NCBI RefSeq assembly: GCF_024723735.1
Contig: NZ_JANQDU010000003.1
Span: forward strand, 806,001 to 870,000
DNA from: Frigidibacter sp. ROC022
GTDB lineage: Bacteria > Pseudomonadota > Alphaproteobacteria > Rhodobacterales > Rhodobacteraceae
DNA length: 64,000 bases
Reading direction: 5' to 3'
In this document: one piece after another, positions 43,587-53,468 of the stretch
How the letters are laid out: each line of letters opens with the position of its first letter
Numbering within the stretch: the first letter of the stretch is position 1
Made by a program: the position numbers and the translations under genes
The notes under the pieces: generated by a model
Seen by the model: only the letters and a program-made list of their open reading frames with translations
Told to the model about the DNA's origin: nothing
Database searches by the model: none

Positions 43587-45083
43587 ATGGGCGACCGGCC
43601 GGATATCCTGTTCCTGTTCTCGGACCAGCATGCCCGGTCGGTTTCGGGGGCCTATGGCGATCCGCTGGGCGCGACGCCGCATCTGGATGCGCTGGCGGCG
43701 CAGGGCGTGACCTTCGACAATGCCTATTGCCCCTCGCCGATCTGTACACCCAGCCGGATGTCGCTGCTGACCGGACGCTGGCCGCACGAGCAATCCTGCT
43801 GGACGCTGGACGACATGCTGGCCTCGGACCTGCCGACCTATGCCCATTCCCTTGGCGCCGCCGGATACCGGACCATCTCGGTGGGCAGGATGCATTCGAT
43901 CGGGCCGGACCAGCTGCACGGCTTTTCCGAGCGGCTGGTCGGTGATTGCGGGCCGAACTGGATGGGCGTGGCGCGGCAGAGGCTGGGGCCGCTGGTCGGC
44001 GCCCAGGGGCCGAGCGGGCCGGGGCCGGACGGTCTGGCCCGCTCGCTGGCATTGTCGGGGCGCGGGCAGTCGGGCTACGAGGTGGTGGACGACGCCACGA
44101 CGCAGGCCGCCTGCGACCGGCTGGCGGAACTGGGCCGCGCCCGGCAGGGCGGCGACGACACGCCGTTCTGCATGGTCGCCGGGTTCATCCTGCCGCATTG
44201 TCCCTTTGTCGCCCGTGCCGGGGACTATGACCGTTTCGAAGGCCGGGTCCCGGCTCCGCGCCTCCCGAAACCGGCGCCGGGGGCCGAGCCCGAATGGGTG
44301 ACGCAATGGCGTGCCGAGGGCTGCACCGAGGCGGCGGATGCCAAGGCGGTCGAGCGGGCACGGGCTGCCTATTGGGCGCTGGTCCACGCCATGGATGTCA
44401 AGATCGGGAAAATCCTGGACGCCTTGCGCGGCGCCGGGCTCGGAGAGAACACGCTGATCATCTATGCCTCGGACCATGGCGAGCATGCGGGCGAGCGCGG
44501 GCTGTGGTGGAAGAACACGATGTACGAGGAATCGGCGGGGGTGCCGCTGATCCTGTCCTGGCCGGGGCATCTTCCCGAAGGGAGCCGCTGCCGGAGTGTC
44601 TGCAACCTGGTCGATCTCGGCGCCACGATGATCAGCGCCGCCGGGGCGCCGGCGCTGCCCCGGTCGCGGGGCCGGGATCTGTTGCCACGGGCCCGCGCCC
44701 CCGACGCCGGCGTGACGGGCGAGACCTTTAGCGAATATGTCACCGACCTGTCCTCGCCCTGGACCGGCAAGGAGACGAAATGCATCCGGATGATCCGCTC
44801 CGGGCGGTGGAAATACGTCCATGCCGAGGGCGACCGGCCGATGCTGTTCGATCTGGTCGCCGATCCGGACGAGATCGACGACCTGTGGGACCGCCCGGAA
44901 CATGCCGGGCTGCGCGACGAGCTGAAGGCCCGGCTGCTGGCCGGCTGGAACCCGGCCGCGATCCGGGCCGAAGTCGATGCCCGCTGCGCCGAGAAAGAGA
45001 TACTCAGGGAATGGGGCCGCCGCACCCGGCCGCCCAGCACCGCCCAGTTCCTGATCGAGGATTCCGACAACTGGCTGGACTAG
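43587..45083 (+). CDS. Sulfatase 1 (type I, C-T-P-S-R)
   Basis: A 498-residue alkaline-phosphatase-superfamily sulfatase. The formylglycine site is C53-T-P-S-R57, followed by LLTGRWPHE; D13 provides a metal ligand and YASDHGEHAGERG near 291-303 is the second metal region. C-terminal MFDLVADPDEIDDL type block is usual. There is no signal peptide, so the protein and its substrate are cytoplasmic. FGE at 35990 is the expected activator. Ends 16 bases from the convergent sulfatase 2. Confidence 0.94.
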   Translation: MGDRPDILFLFSDQHARSVSGAYGDPLGATPHLDALAAQGVTFDNAYCPSPICTPSRMSLLTGRWPHEQSCWTLDDMLASDLPTYAHSLGAAGYRTISVGRMHSIGPDQLHGFSERLVGDCGPNWMGVARQRLGPLVGAQGPSGPGPDGLARSLALSGRGQSGYEVVDDATTQAACDRLAELGRARQGGDDTPFCMVAGFILPHCPFVARAGDYDRFEGRVPAPRLPKPAPGAEPEWVTQWRAEGCTEAADAKAVERARAAYWALVHAMDVKIGKILDALRGAGLGENTLIIYASDHGEHAGERGLWWKNTMYEESAGVPLILSWPGHLPEGSRCRSVCNLVDLGATMISAAGAPALPRSRGRDLLPRARAPDAGVTGETFSEYVTDLSSPWTGKETKCIRMIRSGRWKYVHAEGDRPMLFDLVADPDEIDDLWDRPEHAGLRDELKARLLAGWNPAAIRAEVDARCAEKEILREWGRRTRPPSTAQFLIEDSDNWLD

Positions 45084-45099
45084 GGCAGGGGCCGGTCCG

Positions 45100-46377
45100 C
45101 TAGGATCGAAGCGCGGCCAGGCGTGGCGCCAGGTCCGCCCGCATCGCGGCGATCATCGCACTGCCTTCGCCGTCGGCAATCTCCTCGGCCTTTGCCGCCA
45201 TGTCGGCGGCCAGCGCGTCGATCTCTCGCGCATAGTCGGGATAGTGCTTGTAGCGTTCGAAGCCGGGGTCCGGGCGGGGGGTCAGGAAGATGTTCCACTC
45301 TTCCTCGGGGTCCGTCTCCAGATCGTAGAATTCATGCGCCCCGTTGGCCGAGACGACCAGCTTCCAGCGGTGGGTCCGCCAGGCCCTTTGGTGAATGGCG
45401 CTGATATGGGTGATGTTCTGGACGTAGAAGCCCCGGCGCCAGTCCCCGGGCTCGGCGCCGCGCAGCAGCGGCAGAAGCGACCGGCCCTGCAGCTGGGACG
45501 GTCTCTCGATCCCGGCGAGGTCCAGCATCGTCGGCGCCAGATCCTGCAGGCCGATCTGCAGGTCGCAGCGGCTTCCGGGGCGGATCCCCGGCCCTTCCAC
45601 GATGAAGGGAATCCGCAGGGAATCGTCGGTGCAGACGAACTTGTGCTCGCCCTCGCGGCGATACCAGAAGGTGTCGCCGTGGTCCGAGAAATAGATCACC
45701 ACGGTGTTCTCGGCGAGCCCCGCCTCGCGCAGGGCCGCACGAACCCGGCCGAGGTTGTGGTCCAGCGCCGAGACGGCGGCATAGTATCCCGCGAAGGGCA
45801 CGCCGCGACCGCGATAGGGCTCATAGAACCTTTCCGGCGCGGTATAGGGATCATGCGGCGGATAGAAGCTGAGGATCATCGCGAAAGGGCTGTCGGCCCC
45901 GGCCTGTGCGCCGATCCAGTTCGTCGCCGCGTCGGTTGCACGGTCGGGGCGATAATCGCCGTTCAGCTTGCCGTCGATCCAGTGCCCCTGCCGCGAGTTG
46001 AAGCTCTCTTCCCAATGGTCGAAGAACGGTGGCTGCTTCTCGCCCAGGTGCCACTTGCCGAAATGCGCGGTGCGATAGCCGCCGCGCTGCAGGTGGTCCC
46101 AGACGGTATCCTTGACCGCGGAATGGGTCGCGAAGGCATTGTCGACGCCATAGAGGTTGTCGATCACGCCGTGGGTCGAGGGGTAGGTCCCGGTCCAGGC
46201 CGTCGCCCGCGCCGGCGTGCAGACCGGCCAGGGGGTCAGGGCGGTGTCGAAACACATGCCGCCCGCGGCCATCGCCTCGGTCTGCGGCGTCACGGTGAAG
46301 CGATTGCCGTAGCAGGTCAGGCTGTCCATCCTCTGCTGGTCGGTCATTACCAGCACGATGTTGGGGCGGTCCGTCAT
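45100..46377 (-). CDS. Sulfatase 2 (type I, C-T-P-A-R)
   Basis: A 425-residue sulfatase read from the ATG at 46377, which overlaps the upstream ATPase stop as ATGA. The formylglycine site is C53-T-P-A-R57 followed by ATAWTGTYPSTHG; D-Q-Q at 13-15 and YFSDHGDTFW supply metal ligands. No signal peptide. It is the third gene of the leftward dppD-dppF unit, so desulfation is directly tied to transport. Similar overall to choline-sulfatase/aryl-sulfatase group enzymes; substrate unknown. Confidence 0.94.
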   Translation of the reverse strand: MTDRPNIVLVMTDQQRMDSLTCYGNRFTVTPQTEAMAAGGMCFDTALTPWPVCTPARATAWTGTYPSTHGVIDNLYGVDNAFATHSAVKDTVWDHLQRGGYRTAHFGKWHLGEKQPPFFDHWEESFNSRQGHWIDGKLNGDYRPDRATDAATNWIGAQAGADSPFAMILSFYPPHDPYTAPERFYEPYRGRGVPFAGYYAAVSALDHNLGRVRAALREAGLAENTVVIYFSDHGDTFWYRREGEHKFVCTDDSLRIPFIVEGPGIRPGSRCDLQIGLQDLAPTMLDLAGIERPSQLQGRSLLPLLRGAEPGDWRRGFYVQNITHISAIHQRAWRTHRWKLVVSANGAHEFYDLETDPEEEWNIFLTPRPDPGFERYKHYPDYAREIDALAADMAAKAEEIADGEGSAMIAAMRADLAPRLAALRS

Positions 46378-47372
46378 GGGGGTGATCCTGTCGCTGGTTG
46401 CGGGGTTCCGGCCAGATGGCACGAGACCTGGCGCCCGTCGTCCAGCATCCGCAACTGCGGCGGATCGGTCCGGCACCGGGCTTCGGCGATCGGGCAGCGG
46501 GTGTGAAAGCGGCAGCCCGGCGGCGGATTGGCCGGGCTGGGAACGTCGCCCTTGATGGTGAAGAAGGACTTGCGGCCCTTCTTGGCCGAGGGCACCGAGC
46601 TGAGCAGTGCCTGCGTGTAAGGATGGGTCGGAGCCTCGAAAATCGCCTTGCGCGTTCCGATCTCGACGATCTGTCCCAGATACATCACCGCGACCCGGTC
46701 CGAGATGTGATGCACCACGCCGAGGTCATGCGAGATGAACAGATAGGTCAGCCCCAGATCGCGGCGCAGATCGACCAGCAGGTTCAGGGTCTGCGCCTGT
46801 ACCGAGACATCCAGCGCCGAGACCGCTTCATCCAGCACCAGAAACGCCGGGTCCAGCGCAAGGGCGCGGGCGATGCAGACCCGCTGCCGCTGGCCGCCGG
46901 ACATCTCGTGCGGGAACCGCGCCGCCTGCCACATCGACAGGCCGACCCGGTCCAGCAGGCCGCGCAGCTTGCGCTCGCGCGACACCGGGTCGCCGACATC
47001 GTGGACCACCAGCGGTTCGACGATCAGCTCGCCCACGGTCATTCGCGGGTTCAGCGCGCCGAACGGATCCTGGAACACGATCTGCATCCGCTTGCGCAGC
47101 GCCCGCATCTCGGCCGGGGGCAGGGCGAGGATATCGGTGCCGTCGAAGGTCACGGCGCCCGAGGTCGGCTCGACCAGCCGCAGGATCAGCCGCCCGGTGG
47201 TGGTCTTGCCGCAGCCGCTTTCGCCGACCAGGCCCAGGGTCTCGCCGCGGGCGATATCGAAACTGATGTTGTCCACCGCCAGGATATGGCCGCGCTTCTT
47301 CAGCGCCCCGCCAGACCCGGTGAGGAACTCCTTGCGCAGGTTGCGCACCGACAGAAGTGGTTCCTTGCTCAC
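46374..47372 (-). CDS. dppF: Peptide ABC transporter ATPase, DppF/OppF-like
   Basis: A 332-residue ATPase: Walker A GESGCGKTT, signature MSGGQRQRV, Walker B FLVLDEAVSALD, and the C-terminal oligopeptide-transporter extension with the Cys-bearing GCRFHTRCPIAEARC, which in relatives binds an iron-sulfur cluster. It overlaps the DppD gene by 4 bases and the sulfatase 2 gene by 4. With DppD it should energise the permeases at 52521-54369, and perhaps also those at 3092-4998, which lack ATPases. Confidence 0.94.
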   Translation of the reverse strand: MSKEPLLSVRNLRKEFLTGSGGALKKRGHILAVDNISFDIARGETLGLVGESGCGKTTTGRLILRLVEPTSGAVTFDGTDILALPPAEMRALRKRMQIVFQDPFGALNPRMTVGELIVEPLVVHDVGDPVSRERKLRGLLDRVGLSMWQAARFPHEMSGGQRQRVCIARALALDPAFLVLDEAVSALDVSVQAQTLNLLVDLRRDLGLTYLFISHDLGVVHHISDRVAVMYLGQIVEIGTRKAIFEAPTHPYTQALLSSVPSAKKGRKSFFTIKGDVPSPANPPPGCRFHTRCPIAEARCRTDPPQLRMLDDGRQVSCHLAGTPQPATGSPP

Positions 47373-48403
47373 GTCGGCCCCTGAAACTTGTAATCCGTGT
47401 TGCGGATGCAGGCGGCGCGGTGATCGGGGCCGACCGGTGTCAGCAGCGGCCGGGCCGTGTCGCAGACCGGCCGGGCGTGATCGCAGCGCGGCGCAAAGCG
47501 GCAGCCCGGCGGCAGGTCATGGATCGGCGGAACCGTGCCGCGGATGGCATTCAACCGCTCCGGTTCGCCGTCGATCTCGGGGATGCTGGCCAGCAGCGCC
47601 TCGGTATAGGGATGGCGCGGGTCGGAGAAGATCTCGCTGGCCGAGGCTTCTTCGAGCACCTGGCCCAGATACATGATCATCACCCGGTCGGTGAAGGCCG
47701 AGACGACGCCCAGGTCGTGGCTGATCAGGATGATCCCCATGTGGTATTCGTCCTGGAGGTCCAGCATCAGGTCCAGGATCTGCGCCTGGATGGTGACGTC
47801 CAGGGCTGTCGTCGGTTCATCGGCGATCAGCAGCCTTGGCTGGCAGATCAGCGCCATGGCGATCATCACACGCTGCCGCATCCCGCCCGACATGTGATGA
47901 GGATAGTCCTTGATCCGCTGCTCGGGCGAGGGGATCCCGACCCGGCGCAGCGCCTCGATGGCGCGGTCGCGGGCCTCGTGCCGGCTGACGTTCAGATGCC
48001 GCTGCGCGGTCTCGGCGATCTGCTGGCCGACCGTCAGCACCGGGTTGAGCGCCGTCATCGGCTCCTGGAAGATCATCCCCATCCGGGAGCCGCGCAGGGA
48101 TTCCAGCCGGGCTTCGCTGGCCGAGAGAATGTCTTCGCCGTCCAGGAGCATCCGCTTGGCGCTGACCCGGCCGCCCCGGGGCAGAAGCCGCATGATCGCC
48201 AGGGCCGTCATGCTCTTGCCGCTGCCGGATTCCCCGACGATGCCCAGGGTCTTGCCCGGATCGAGCCGGAACGACACGCCGTTCAGGATGTTGAGCTTGC
48301 CGAAATCGACCGACAGGTCCTCGACTTCCAGCAGCGGTGTGCCTTCGGGCGCCTGGACAGGCATGTCGGTGCTGTGCATCTCGGTCTCAGCTATCCCATG
48401 CAT
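47369..48403 (-). CDS. dppD: Peptide ABC transporter ATPase, DppD/OppD-like
   Basis: A 344-residue ATPase: Walker [10 protein letters not shown], signature MSGGMRQRV, Walker [13 protein letters not shown], and the C-terminal [14 protein letters not shown] segment. The start at 48403 gives an N-terminal tail of about 25 residues before the fold and has no obvious ribosome site; Met at 48379 or 48364 are alternatives. First gene of the leftward dppD-dppF-sulfatase unit, 30 bases from operator site B. Confidence 0.93.
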   Translation of the reverse strand: MHGIAETEMHSTDMPVQAPEGTPLLEVEDLSVDFGKLNILNGVSFRLDPGKTLGIVGESGSGKSMTALAIMRLLPRGGRVSAKRMLLDGEDILSASEARLESLRGSRMGMIFQEPMTALNPVLTVGQQIAETAQRHLNVSRHEARDRAIEALRRVGIPSPEQRIKDYPHHMSGGMRQRVMIAMALICQPRLLIADEPTTALDVTIQAQILDLMLDLQDEYHMGIILISHDLGVVSAFTDRVMIMYLGQVLEEASASEIFSDPRHPYTEALLASIPEIDGEPERLNAIRGTVPPIHDLPPGCRFAPRCDHARPVCDTARPLLTPVGPDHRAACIRNTDYKFQGPT

Positions 48404-48419
48404 CGATTGCTGTGGCTGG

Positions 48420-48447
48420 TTTGTGCCTCATGATCGTATACTATAAT
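48420..48447 (+). promoter_or_regulatory. Promoter of sulfatase 3 with consensus -10
   Basis: A perfect TATAAT at 48442-48447 within operator B, with a weak TTTGTG at 48420-48425 as -35 (spacing 16). It points right toward the ATG at 48496. A consensus -10 in such GC-rich DNA is notable. Confidence 0.55.
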
Positions 48448-48452
48448 ACGAT
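48433..48452. promoter_or_regulatory. Putative GntR operator, site B
   Basis: ATCGTATACTATAATACGAT: perfect 7-bp arms ATCGTAT/ATACGAT with a 6-base spacer. It lies in the 92-base gap between dppD (leftward) and sulfatase 3 (rightward) and covers the -10 of the rightward promoter. It differs from site C at one base only. Confidence 0.75.
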
Positions 48453-48495
48453 CCTGTATAAGCAAGCGTCACGGCATCCGGTCGCGGAGGTTAGA

Positions 48496-49932
48496 ATGCA
48501 CCAGCCCAATATCGTTGTCGTTCTCGTGGACCAGATGCGGCGCGATGCCTTGAGCTGCATGGGCGATCCGAACCTGCGCACCCCGCATATCGATGCGCTG
48601 GCCGCGCGCGGGATGCAGTTCACTGCGGCCAATTCGACCTTTCCGGCCTGCGTGCCGTTCCGCTTCTCCATGATGACCGGCCACTATGCCCACAGCCGCA
48701 ATGTGCCGGCGCTCGGCTATCGGCTGTCGCCGGCCGAACGCACCCTGGGCGAGGCGGTCGCGGGGCAGGGCTATGCCACCGCCTATATCGGCAAATGGCA
48801 TCTCTATTCCGCCTACGGTGTCAGCGGCGGGTTGAACCTGTCCCAGGCGGCGCGCTGCCCGATCCCGTCCACGCACCGGCGAGGGTTCGACTATTGGCGA
48901 GGGTTCGAACTGCGCAACGACTTCTATGACACCTGGCTGTTTTCCGACGACGACCCCGAGCCGGAACACCTGGAAGGCCATCAGACCGATCTGCTGTTCG
49001 AGCGGGCCTTCCGCTACATCGAGCAGGACCGCCCGGGGGATACGCCATTCTTCCTGATGCTCTCGGTCGAAGCACCGCATCCGCCCTTCATGGCGACGCC
49101 CGAACATCTGGCGCGGGTCCGGGCGCGGGGGCCCTGGAAACCGCGACCGAACACCGACATGGGCGCGATCGAGTTCTTTCCGCCCGAATGGTACGATCCG
49201 ACCGGACCGGCGGGGGCGATCGACGATGCCGACCCGGCGACGATCGCGCCGGTCTTCGAAGCCAACATGCAGGCCTACTCGGCGATGATCGAGCAGATCG
49301 ACGACCAGATGGGCCAATTGGACGCCTGCCTGAAACGGGCCGGGCTGGATCAGGACACCATCGTGATCTTCCTCTCCGATCACGGAGAACTGGCGGGCAG
49401 CCACGGGCAGCTTGGCAAGGCGCAGCCCTGGGAGGAATCGGTCGGCGTGCCCTTGATCGTGGCCGGGCCGGGGATCGGGCAGGGGCGGCGCTCGGGCCTT
49501 CCGCTCTGCACCGAGGACCTGTTCCCGACCTTCCTCGGTCTTGCCGGCGGCCGCGATGACGGCGTGCCGGGACTGGACCTCGCGCCTTTCCTTCGGGGAG
49601 GACCCGAACCGGAACGGGACGGGGTTCTGCTGGAGTTCGTGACCGAGACCCGGCCGGGACGGGGCTACTATGACGAGACCTGGCGCGGCATCCGGACCCG
49701 CCGGCACAAGTATACCGTCCTGGGAGATCGCAGCGGCGCCCGGCCCTGGCAGCTGTTCGACCTGGAGGCCGATCCGTTCGAGAAGACCAACCTGGTCGAT
49801 GATCCCGCGGCGCGGGAGGTCGCCGCCGATCTGCACCGCCGGCTCGGCGCCCTGCTGCTGGAAACCGGTGACGACTACGCTCTGGGGCCGGCCTTCGGCG
49901 TTCCCGGCCAGGGCTGCGTGGCCCCCGCCTGA
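48496..49932 (+). CDS. Sulfatase 3 (type I, C-V-P-F-R)
   Basis: A 478-residue sulfatase. The ATG at 48496 follows GGAGG; upstream in-frame codons cross the operator and are not coding. The formylglycine site is C52-V-P-F-R56 followed by FSMMTGHYAHSRN. The core C-x-P-x-R is intact but the usual small residue (Ser or Ala) before Arg is Phe, which is unusual. D12-Q13 and FLSDHGELAGSHG supply metal ligands. No signal peptide. Single-gene rightward unit, convergent with the GntR regulator gene. Confidence 0.92.
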   Translation: MHQPNIVVVLVDQMRRDALSCMGDPNLRTPHIDALAARGMQFTAANSTFPACVPFRFSMMTGHYAHSRNVPALGYRLSPAERTLGEAVAGQGYATAYIGKWHLYSAYGVSGGLNLSQAARCPIPSTHRRGFDYWRGFELRNDFYDTWLFSDDDPEPEHLEGHQTDLLFERAFRYIEQDRPGDTPFFLMLSVEAPHPPFMATPEHLARVRARGPWKPRPNTDMGAIEFFPPEWYDPTGPAGAIDDADPATIAPVFEANMQAYSAMIEQIDDQMGQLDACLKRAGLDQDTIVIFLSDHGELAGSHGQLGKAQPWEESVGVPLIVAGPGIGQGRRSGLPLCTEDLFPTFLGLAGGRDDGVPGLDLAPFLRGGPEPERDGVLLEFVTETRPGRGYYDETWRGIRTRRHKYTVLGDRSGARPWQLFDLEADPFEKTNLVDDPAAREVAADLHRRLGALLLETGDDYALGPAFGVPGQGCVAPA

Positions 49933-49951
49933 CCGGAGCGGGCGCGGAGCC

Positions 49952-50689
49952 TCAGACCGCCTTGTGGTTCTCTTCGATCTTCCGGAGCTGTTCGACCAGA
50001 TCCTCGTAATCGACCGCGCGGGTGTATTCGAGGATGTGGATTTCCATCAGCCGGTTGTACTTGTCGCGGTCGCCGGCACGCAGCGCCGCGATCACGTCAT
50101 CATGTTCGGCGACGATGCCCTTCACCGGCTTGCGCAGCGTGGCGAGGCCGAAGATGATCGTGAGCTGGCGCGACAGGGGTTCCCAACTGCGCACCAGCAC
50201 ATCGTTGCCGGACAGCTGGCAAAGACAGCGGTGGAACTCGGTATCCAGCTTGGCGACACCGAAACTGTCTTCGGCATCCGCCGCGGCATGCATCCGCGCC
50301 AGGATGTGTTCCAGCGGCCCGGTATCCGCCAGGCCTTCCTTGATCCGCCCGATCGCCTCGGCCCCGGCAAGCTGTTCCAGCGCCAGCCGGACCCTGAGGA
50401 TTTTCTCCAGCCCGTGGATATCGACACTCATCAGCCGCATGCCCCGGTAGCGCTCGCTGACCACGACCGACTGGCTTTCCAGCAGGCGCAGAGCCTCGCG
50501 CACCGGGATGCGGCTGACATTCAGGGCCCGGGCGACCTCGGCCTCGACGATCCGGTCGCCAGGCAGGAATTCACCCCGCGCGGTGGCCTCTACGATGGCG
50601 TCGACGACCTGATCGACCAGGGTCTTGGTCTGCAACGGGGCAAGGCGTGACAGGCCCTTGCGCTCCTTTTTCGCGGCGATCTCGGCCAT
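49952..50689 (-). CDS. GntR-family regulator, FCD (FadR-type) subfamily
   Basis: A 245-residue repressor-type protein read from the ATG at 50689, which has AAGGGA 10 bases upstream; a further Met at 50710 is possible and longer frames run through the operator. Residues about 20-85 are the winged helix (VVDAIVEATARGEFLPGDRI, then VEAEVARALNVSRIPVREALRLLES). The C-terminal FCD domain has the metal-ligand pattern D-x-x-x-H (LDTEFHRCLCQLSG) and HDDVIAALRAGD. Such domains sense organic acids. It lies next to operator site C and most likely controls sites A, B and C and its own expression. Confidence 0.92.
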   Translation of the reverse strand: MAEIAAKKERKGLSRLAPLQTKTLVDQVVDAIVEATARGEFLPGDRIVEAEVARALNVSRIPVREALRLLESQSVVVSERYRGMRLMSVDIHGLEKILRVRLALEQLAGAEAIGRIKEGLADTGPLEHILARMHAAADAEDSFGVAKLDTEFHRCLCQLSGNDVLVRSWEPLSRQLTIIFGLATLRKPVKGIVAEHDDVIAALRAGDRDKYNRLMEIHILEYTRAVDYEDLVEQLRKIEENHKAV

Positions 50690-50713
50690 GCTTCGCGAAT
50701 CCCTTGACATAAA

Positions 50714-50742
50714 TTGGCGGGGCGAACATCGTATACGATAAT
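50714..50742 (+). promoter_or_regulatory. Promoter TTGGCG-N17-GATAAT for the peptide ABC unit
   Basis: TTGGCG at 50714-50719 and GATAAT at 50737-50742, spacing 17, 98 bases before the binding-protein ATG. The -10 again occupies operator positions 10-15. Confidence 0.6.
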
Positions 50743-50747
50743 ACGAT
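50728..50747. promoter_or_regulatory. Putative GntR operator, site C
   Basis: ATCGTATACGATAATACGAT: perfect 7-bp arms with 6-base spacer, and additionally a complete 12-bp palindrome ATCGTATACGAT (50728-50739). It lies between the GntR gene (leftward) and the binding-protein gene (rightward), so it should give autoregulation as well as control of uptake. Confidence 0.75.
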
Positions 50748-50840
50748 CCTCGCGCGATTAGTGTCGATATACTGACATTGGTCTGAATCGACAAGCAGTC
50801 GACAGACGGGGGCAAATCCAGCAAGGGAGGACTCAAAGCA

Positions 50841-52415
50841 ATGAATATCCACAGAAAACTGGCATCGGGGCTCAGGTCGTTGAGCGCTGTCGGTGTCATC
50901 GCTCTGGCTGCGGCATTTTCGCCCGCTCCAGCGCAGGCGCAGGTCAAGGGCGGTGAACTGGTCGTCGTTCAGGGGTCGAACCCGCCCAGCCTGGACGGCA
51001 TGTCGACCTCGTCCCAGGCGTCGCGCAACATCAACATGAACATCTACGAGACGCTGTATGGCTTCAGCGAGGACATCAAGCCGATCCCGATCCTGGCCGA
51101 AGGGGTCGATATCTCGGAAGACGGTCTGACCTATGTGTTCACGCTGCGCAAAGGCGTGCTGTTCCACAACGGCGACGAGATGAACGCCCGCGACGTGAAG
51201 GCCTCGCTGGAACGTTATCGCCGGGTCGGGGCGACCAAGAACCTGCTGGCCCCGGTCAAGGACATCGAGATCACCGGCGAGTATGAAGTCACCTTCCACA
51301 TGGTCGAGCCGACGCCGACCTTCCTCGAAGCCTTCTCCTCGCCGCGCGCCCCGGCGATCATCATCCCTGAAGAGGATGGCGATACCGAAGCCGGCAAGAA
51401 CAGCTTCATCGGCACCGGGCCCTACAAGTTCGTCGAATATGTCCCCGACGACCATGTGACCATCGAACGGTTCGACGACTATTCGCAGGACCTGCGCTCG
51501 GACGGCATCGACGGGTTCGGCGGCAAGAAGACCGCCTGGCTTGACCGGGTGATCTTCCGGATCATTCCGGAGCCGGGTGCCCAGGTCGCGGCGCTCGAGG
51601 CCGGCGAGGTGGATATCCTCGAACAGATTCCGATGCCCGCCGCGCGGCGTCTGGAATCCGATCCGGATATCGTCCTGCACGAGAACGCCCGCTGGGCCTT
51701 CACCACCTTCATCTTCAACACCAATGTGCCGCCCAGTGACAACGTGAAGTTCCGCGAAGCCGTGCAGGTGGCGCTGAACATGGAAGAGATCATGGCGATC
51801 TCCTCGGAAGGGCTCTACACCCTGAACCACCGCTGGCAGTACGAGGGCACGACCTATGATCCGGGCCAGATCGGCGCCGAATACTACAACCAGGCCGACA
51901 CCGAACGCGCCAAGGCGCTGCTGGAGGAAGCCGGGTACAACGGCGAGGAGTTCGTGATCCTGACCGACTCCAACATCCCGCAGCACGGCCGTTCGGCGGT
52001 TGTGATCGCGGAACAGCTGAAGGCCATCGGCATCAACGCGGTGATCAACCAGGTGGACTGGCCGACCGCGCTGAACATCCGGATGCAGGACGAAGGCTGG
52101 AACGGCTGGACCCTGCAAATGGGGATCGAGCCCTATCTCGGGCCGGTCGGGCTGATCGCCACGCTGACCTCTCCGGCACGTCCGCATTTCGTCAAACCCG
52201 ATCCCGAGCTTGATGCGCTCTATCAGGAACTGATCAAGGGCGAGACGGTCGAGGCGCGGCAGGAGACCTTCAAGAAGATCCAGACCCGGCTCTACGAGAT
52301 CTTCGCGATCATCAAGGTCGGCGACTCGGGCCTGATGCATGCGTCGCGCGCCAGCGTGAAAGGGTTCATCCCGTTCCGCTTCCCGCGGGTCTATGACATC
52401 TGGCTGGAAGACTGA
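50841..52415 (+). CDS. Peptide-type ABC substrate-binding protein (regulon member)
   Basis: A 524-residue periplasmic binding protein of the DppA/OppA class. Signal peptide about residues 1-33 ending APAQA. Conserved are VVVQGSNPPSLDGM, YETLYGFSEDIKPIPILAEG and YVFTLRKGVLFHNGDEM. It follows AAGGGAGG. Normal family length, unlike the 641-residue paralog at 1085. Controlled by operator C; its permeases follow at 52521 and its ATPases at 46374-48403. The ligand is inferred to be the sulfated compound processed by this island. Confidence 0.93.
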   Translation: MNIHRKLASGLRSLSAVGVIALAAAFSPAPAQAQVKGGELVVVQGSNPPSLDGMSTSSQASRNINMNIYETLYGFSEDIKPIPILAEGVDISEDGLTYVFTLRKGVLFHNGDEMNARDVKASLERYRRVGATKNLLAPVKDIEITGEYEVTFHMVEPTPTFLEAFSSPRAPAIIIPEEDGDTEAGKNSFIGTGPYKFVEYVPDDHVTIERFDDYSQDLRSDGIDGFGGKKTAWLDRVIFRIIPEPGAQVAALEAGEVDILEQIPMPAARRLESDPDIVLHENARWAFTTFIFNTNVPPSDNVKFREAVQVALNMEEIMAISSEGLYTLNHRWQYEGTTYDPGQIGAEYYNQADTERAKALLEEAGYNGEEFVILTDSNIPQHGRSAVVIAEQLKAIGINAVINQVDWPTALNIRMQDEGWNGWTLQMGIEPYLGPVGLIATLTSPARPHFVKPDPELDALYQELIKGETVEARQETFKKIQTRLYEIFAIIKVGDSGLMHASRASVKGFIPFRFPRVYDIWLED

Positions 52416-52432
52416 GGCCCCTTGCCATGACG

Positions 52433-52465
52433 ACCAGCGGCGCCAGCCCTCCCGGCGCCGCTGGT
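52433..52465 (+). terminator. 12-bp GC stem-loop with short T-rich tail after binding protein
   Basis: Perfect 12-bp stem (ACCAGCGGCGCC at 52433-52444 with 52454-52465), 9-base loop, followed by TCTTT. It looks like a partial terminator that lowers permease expression relative to the binding protein. Confidence 0.65.
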
Positions 52466-52520
52466 TCTTTCCGGACCACCAGGCGGTCCGCCAACCCCCG
52501 AAACCGGTAGATCGAGCGAG

Positions 52521-53457
<937 letters not shown>

Positions 53458-53468
<11 letters not shown>

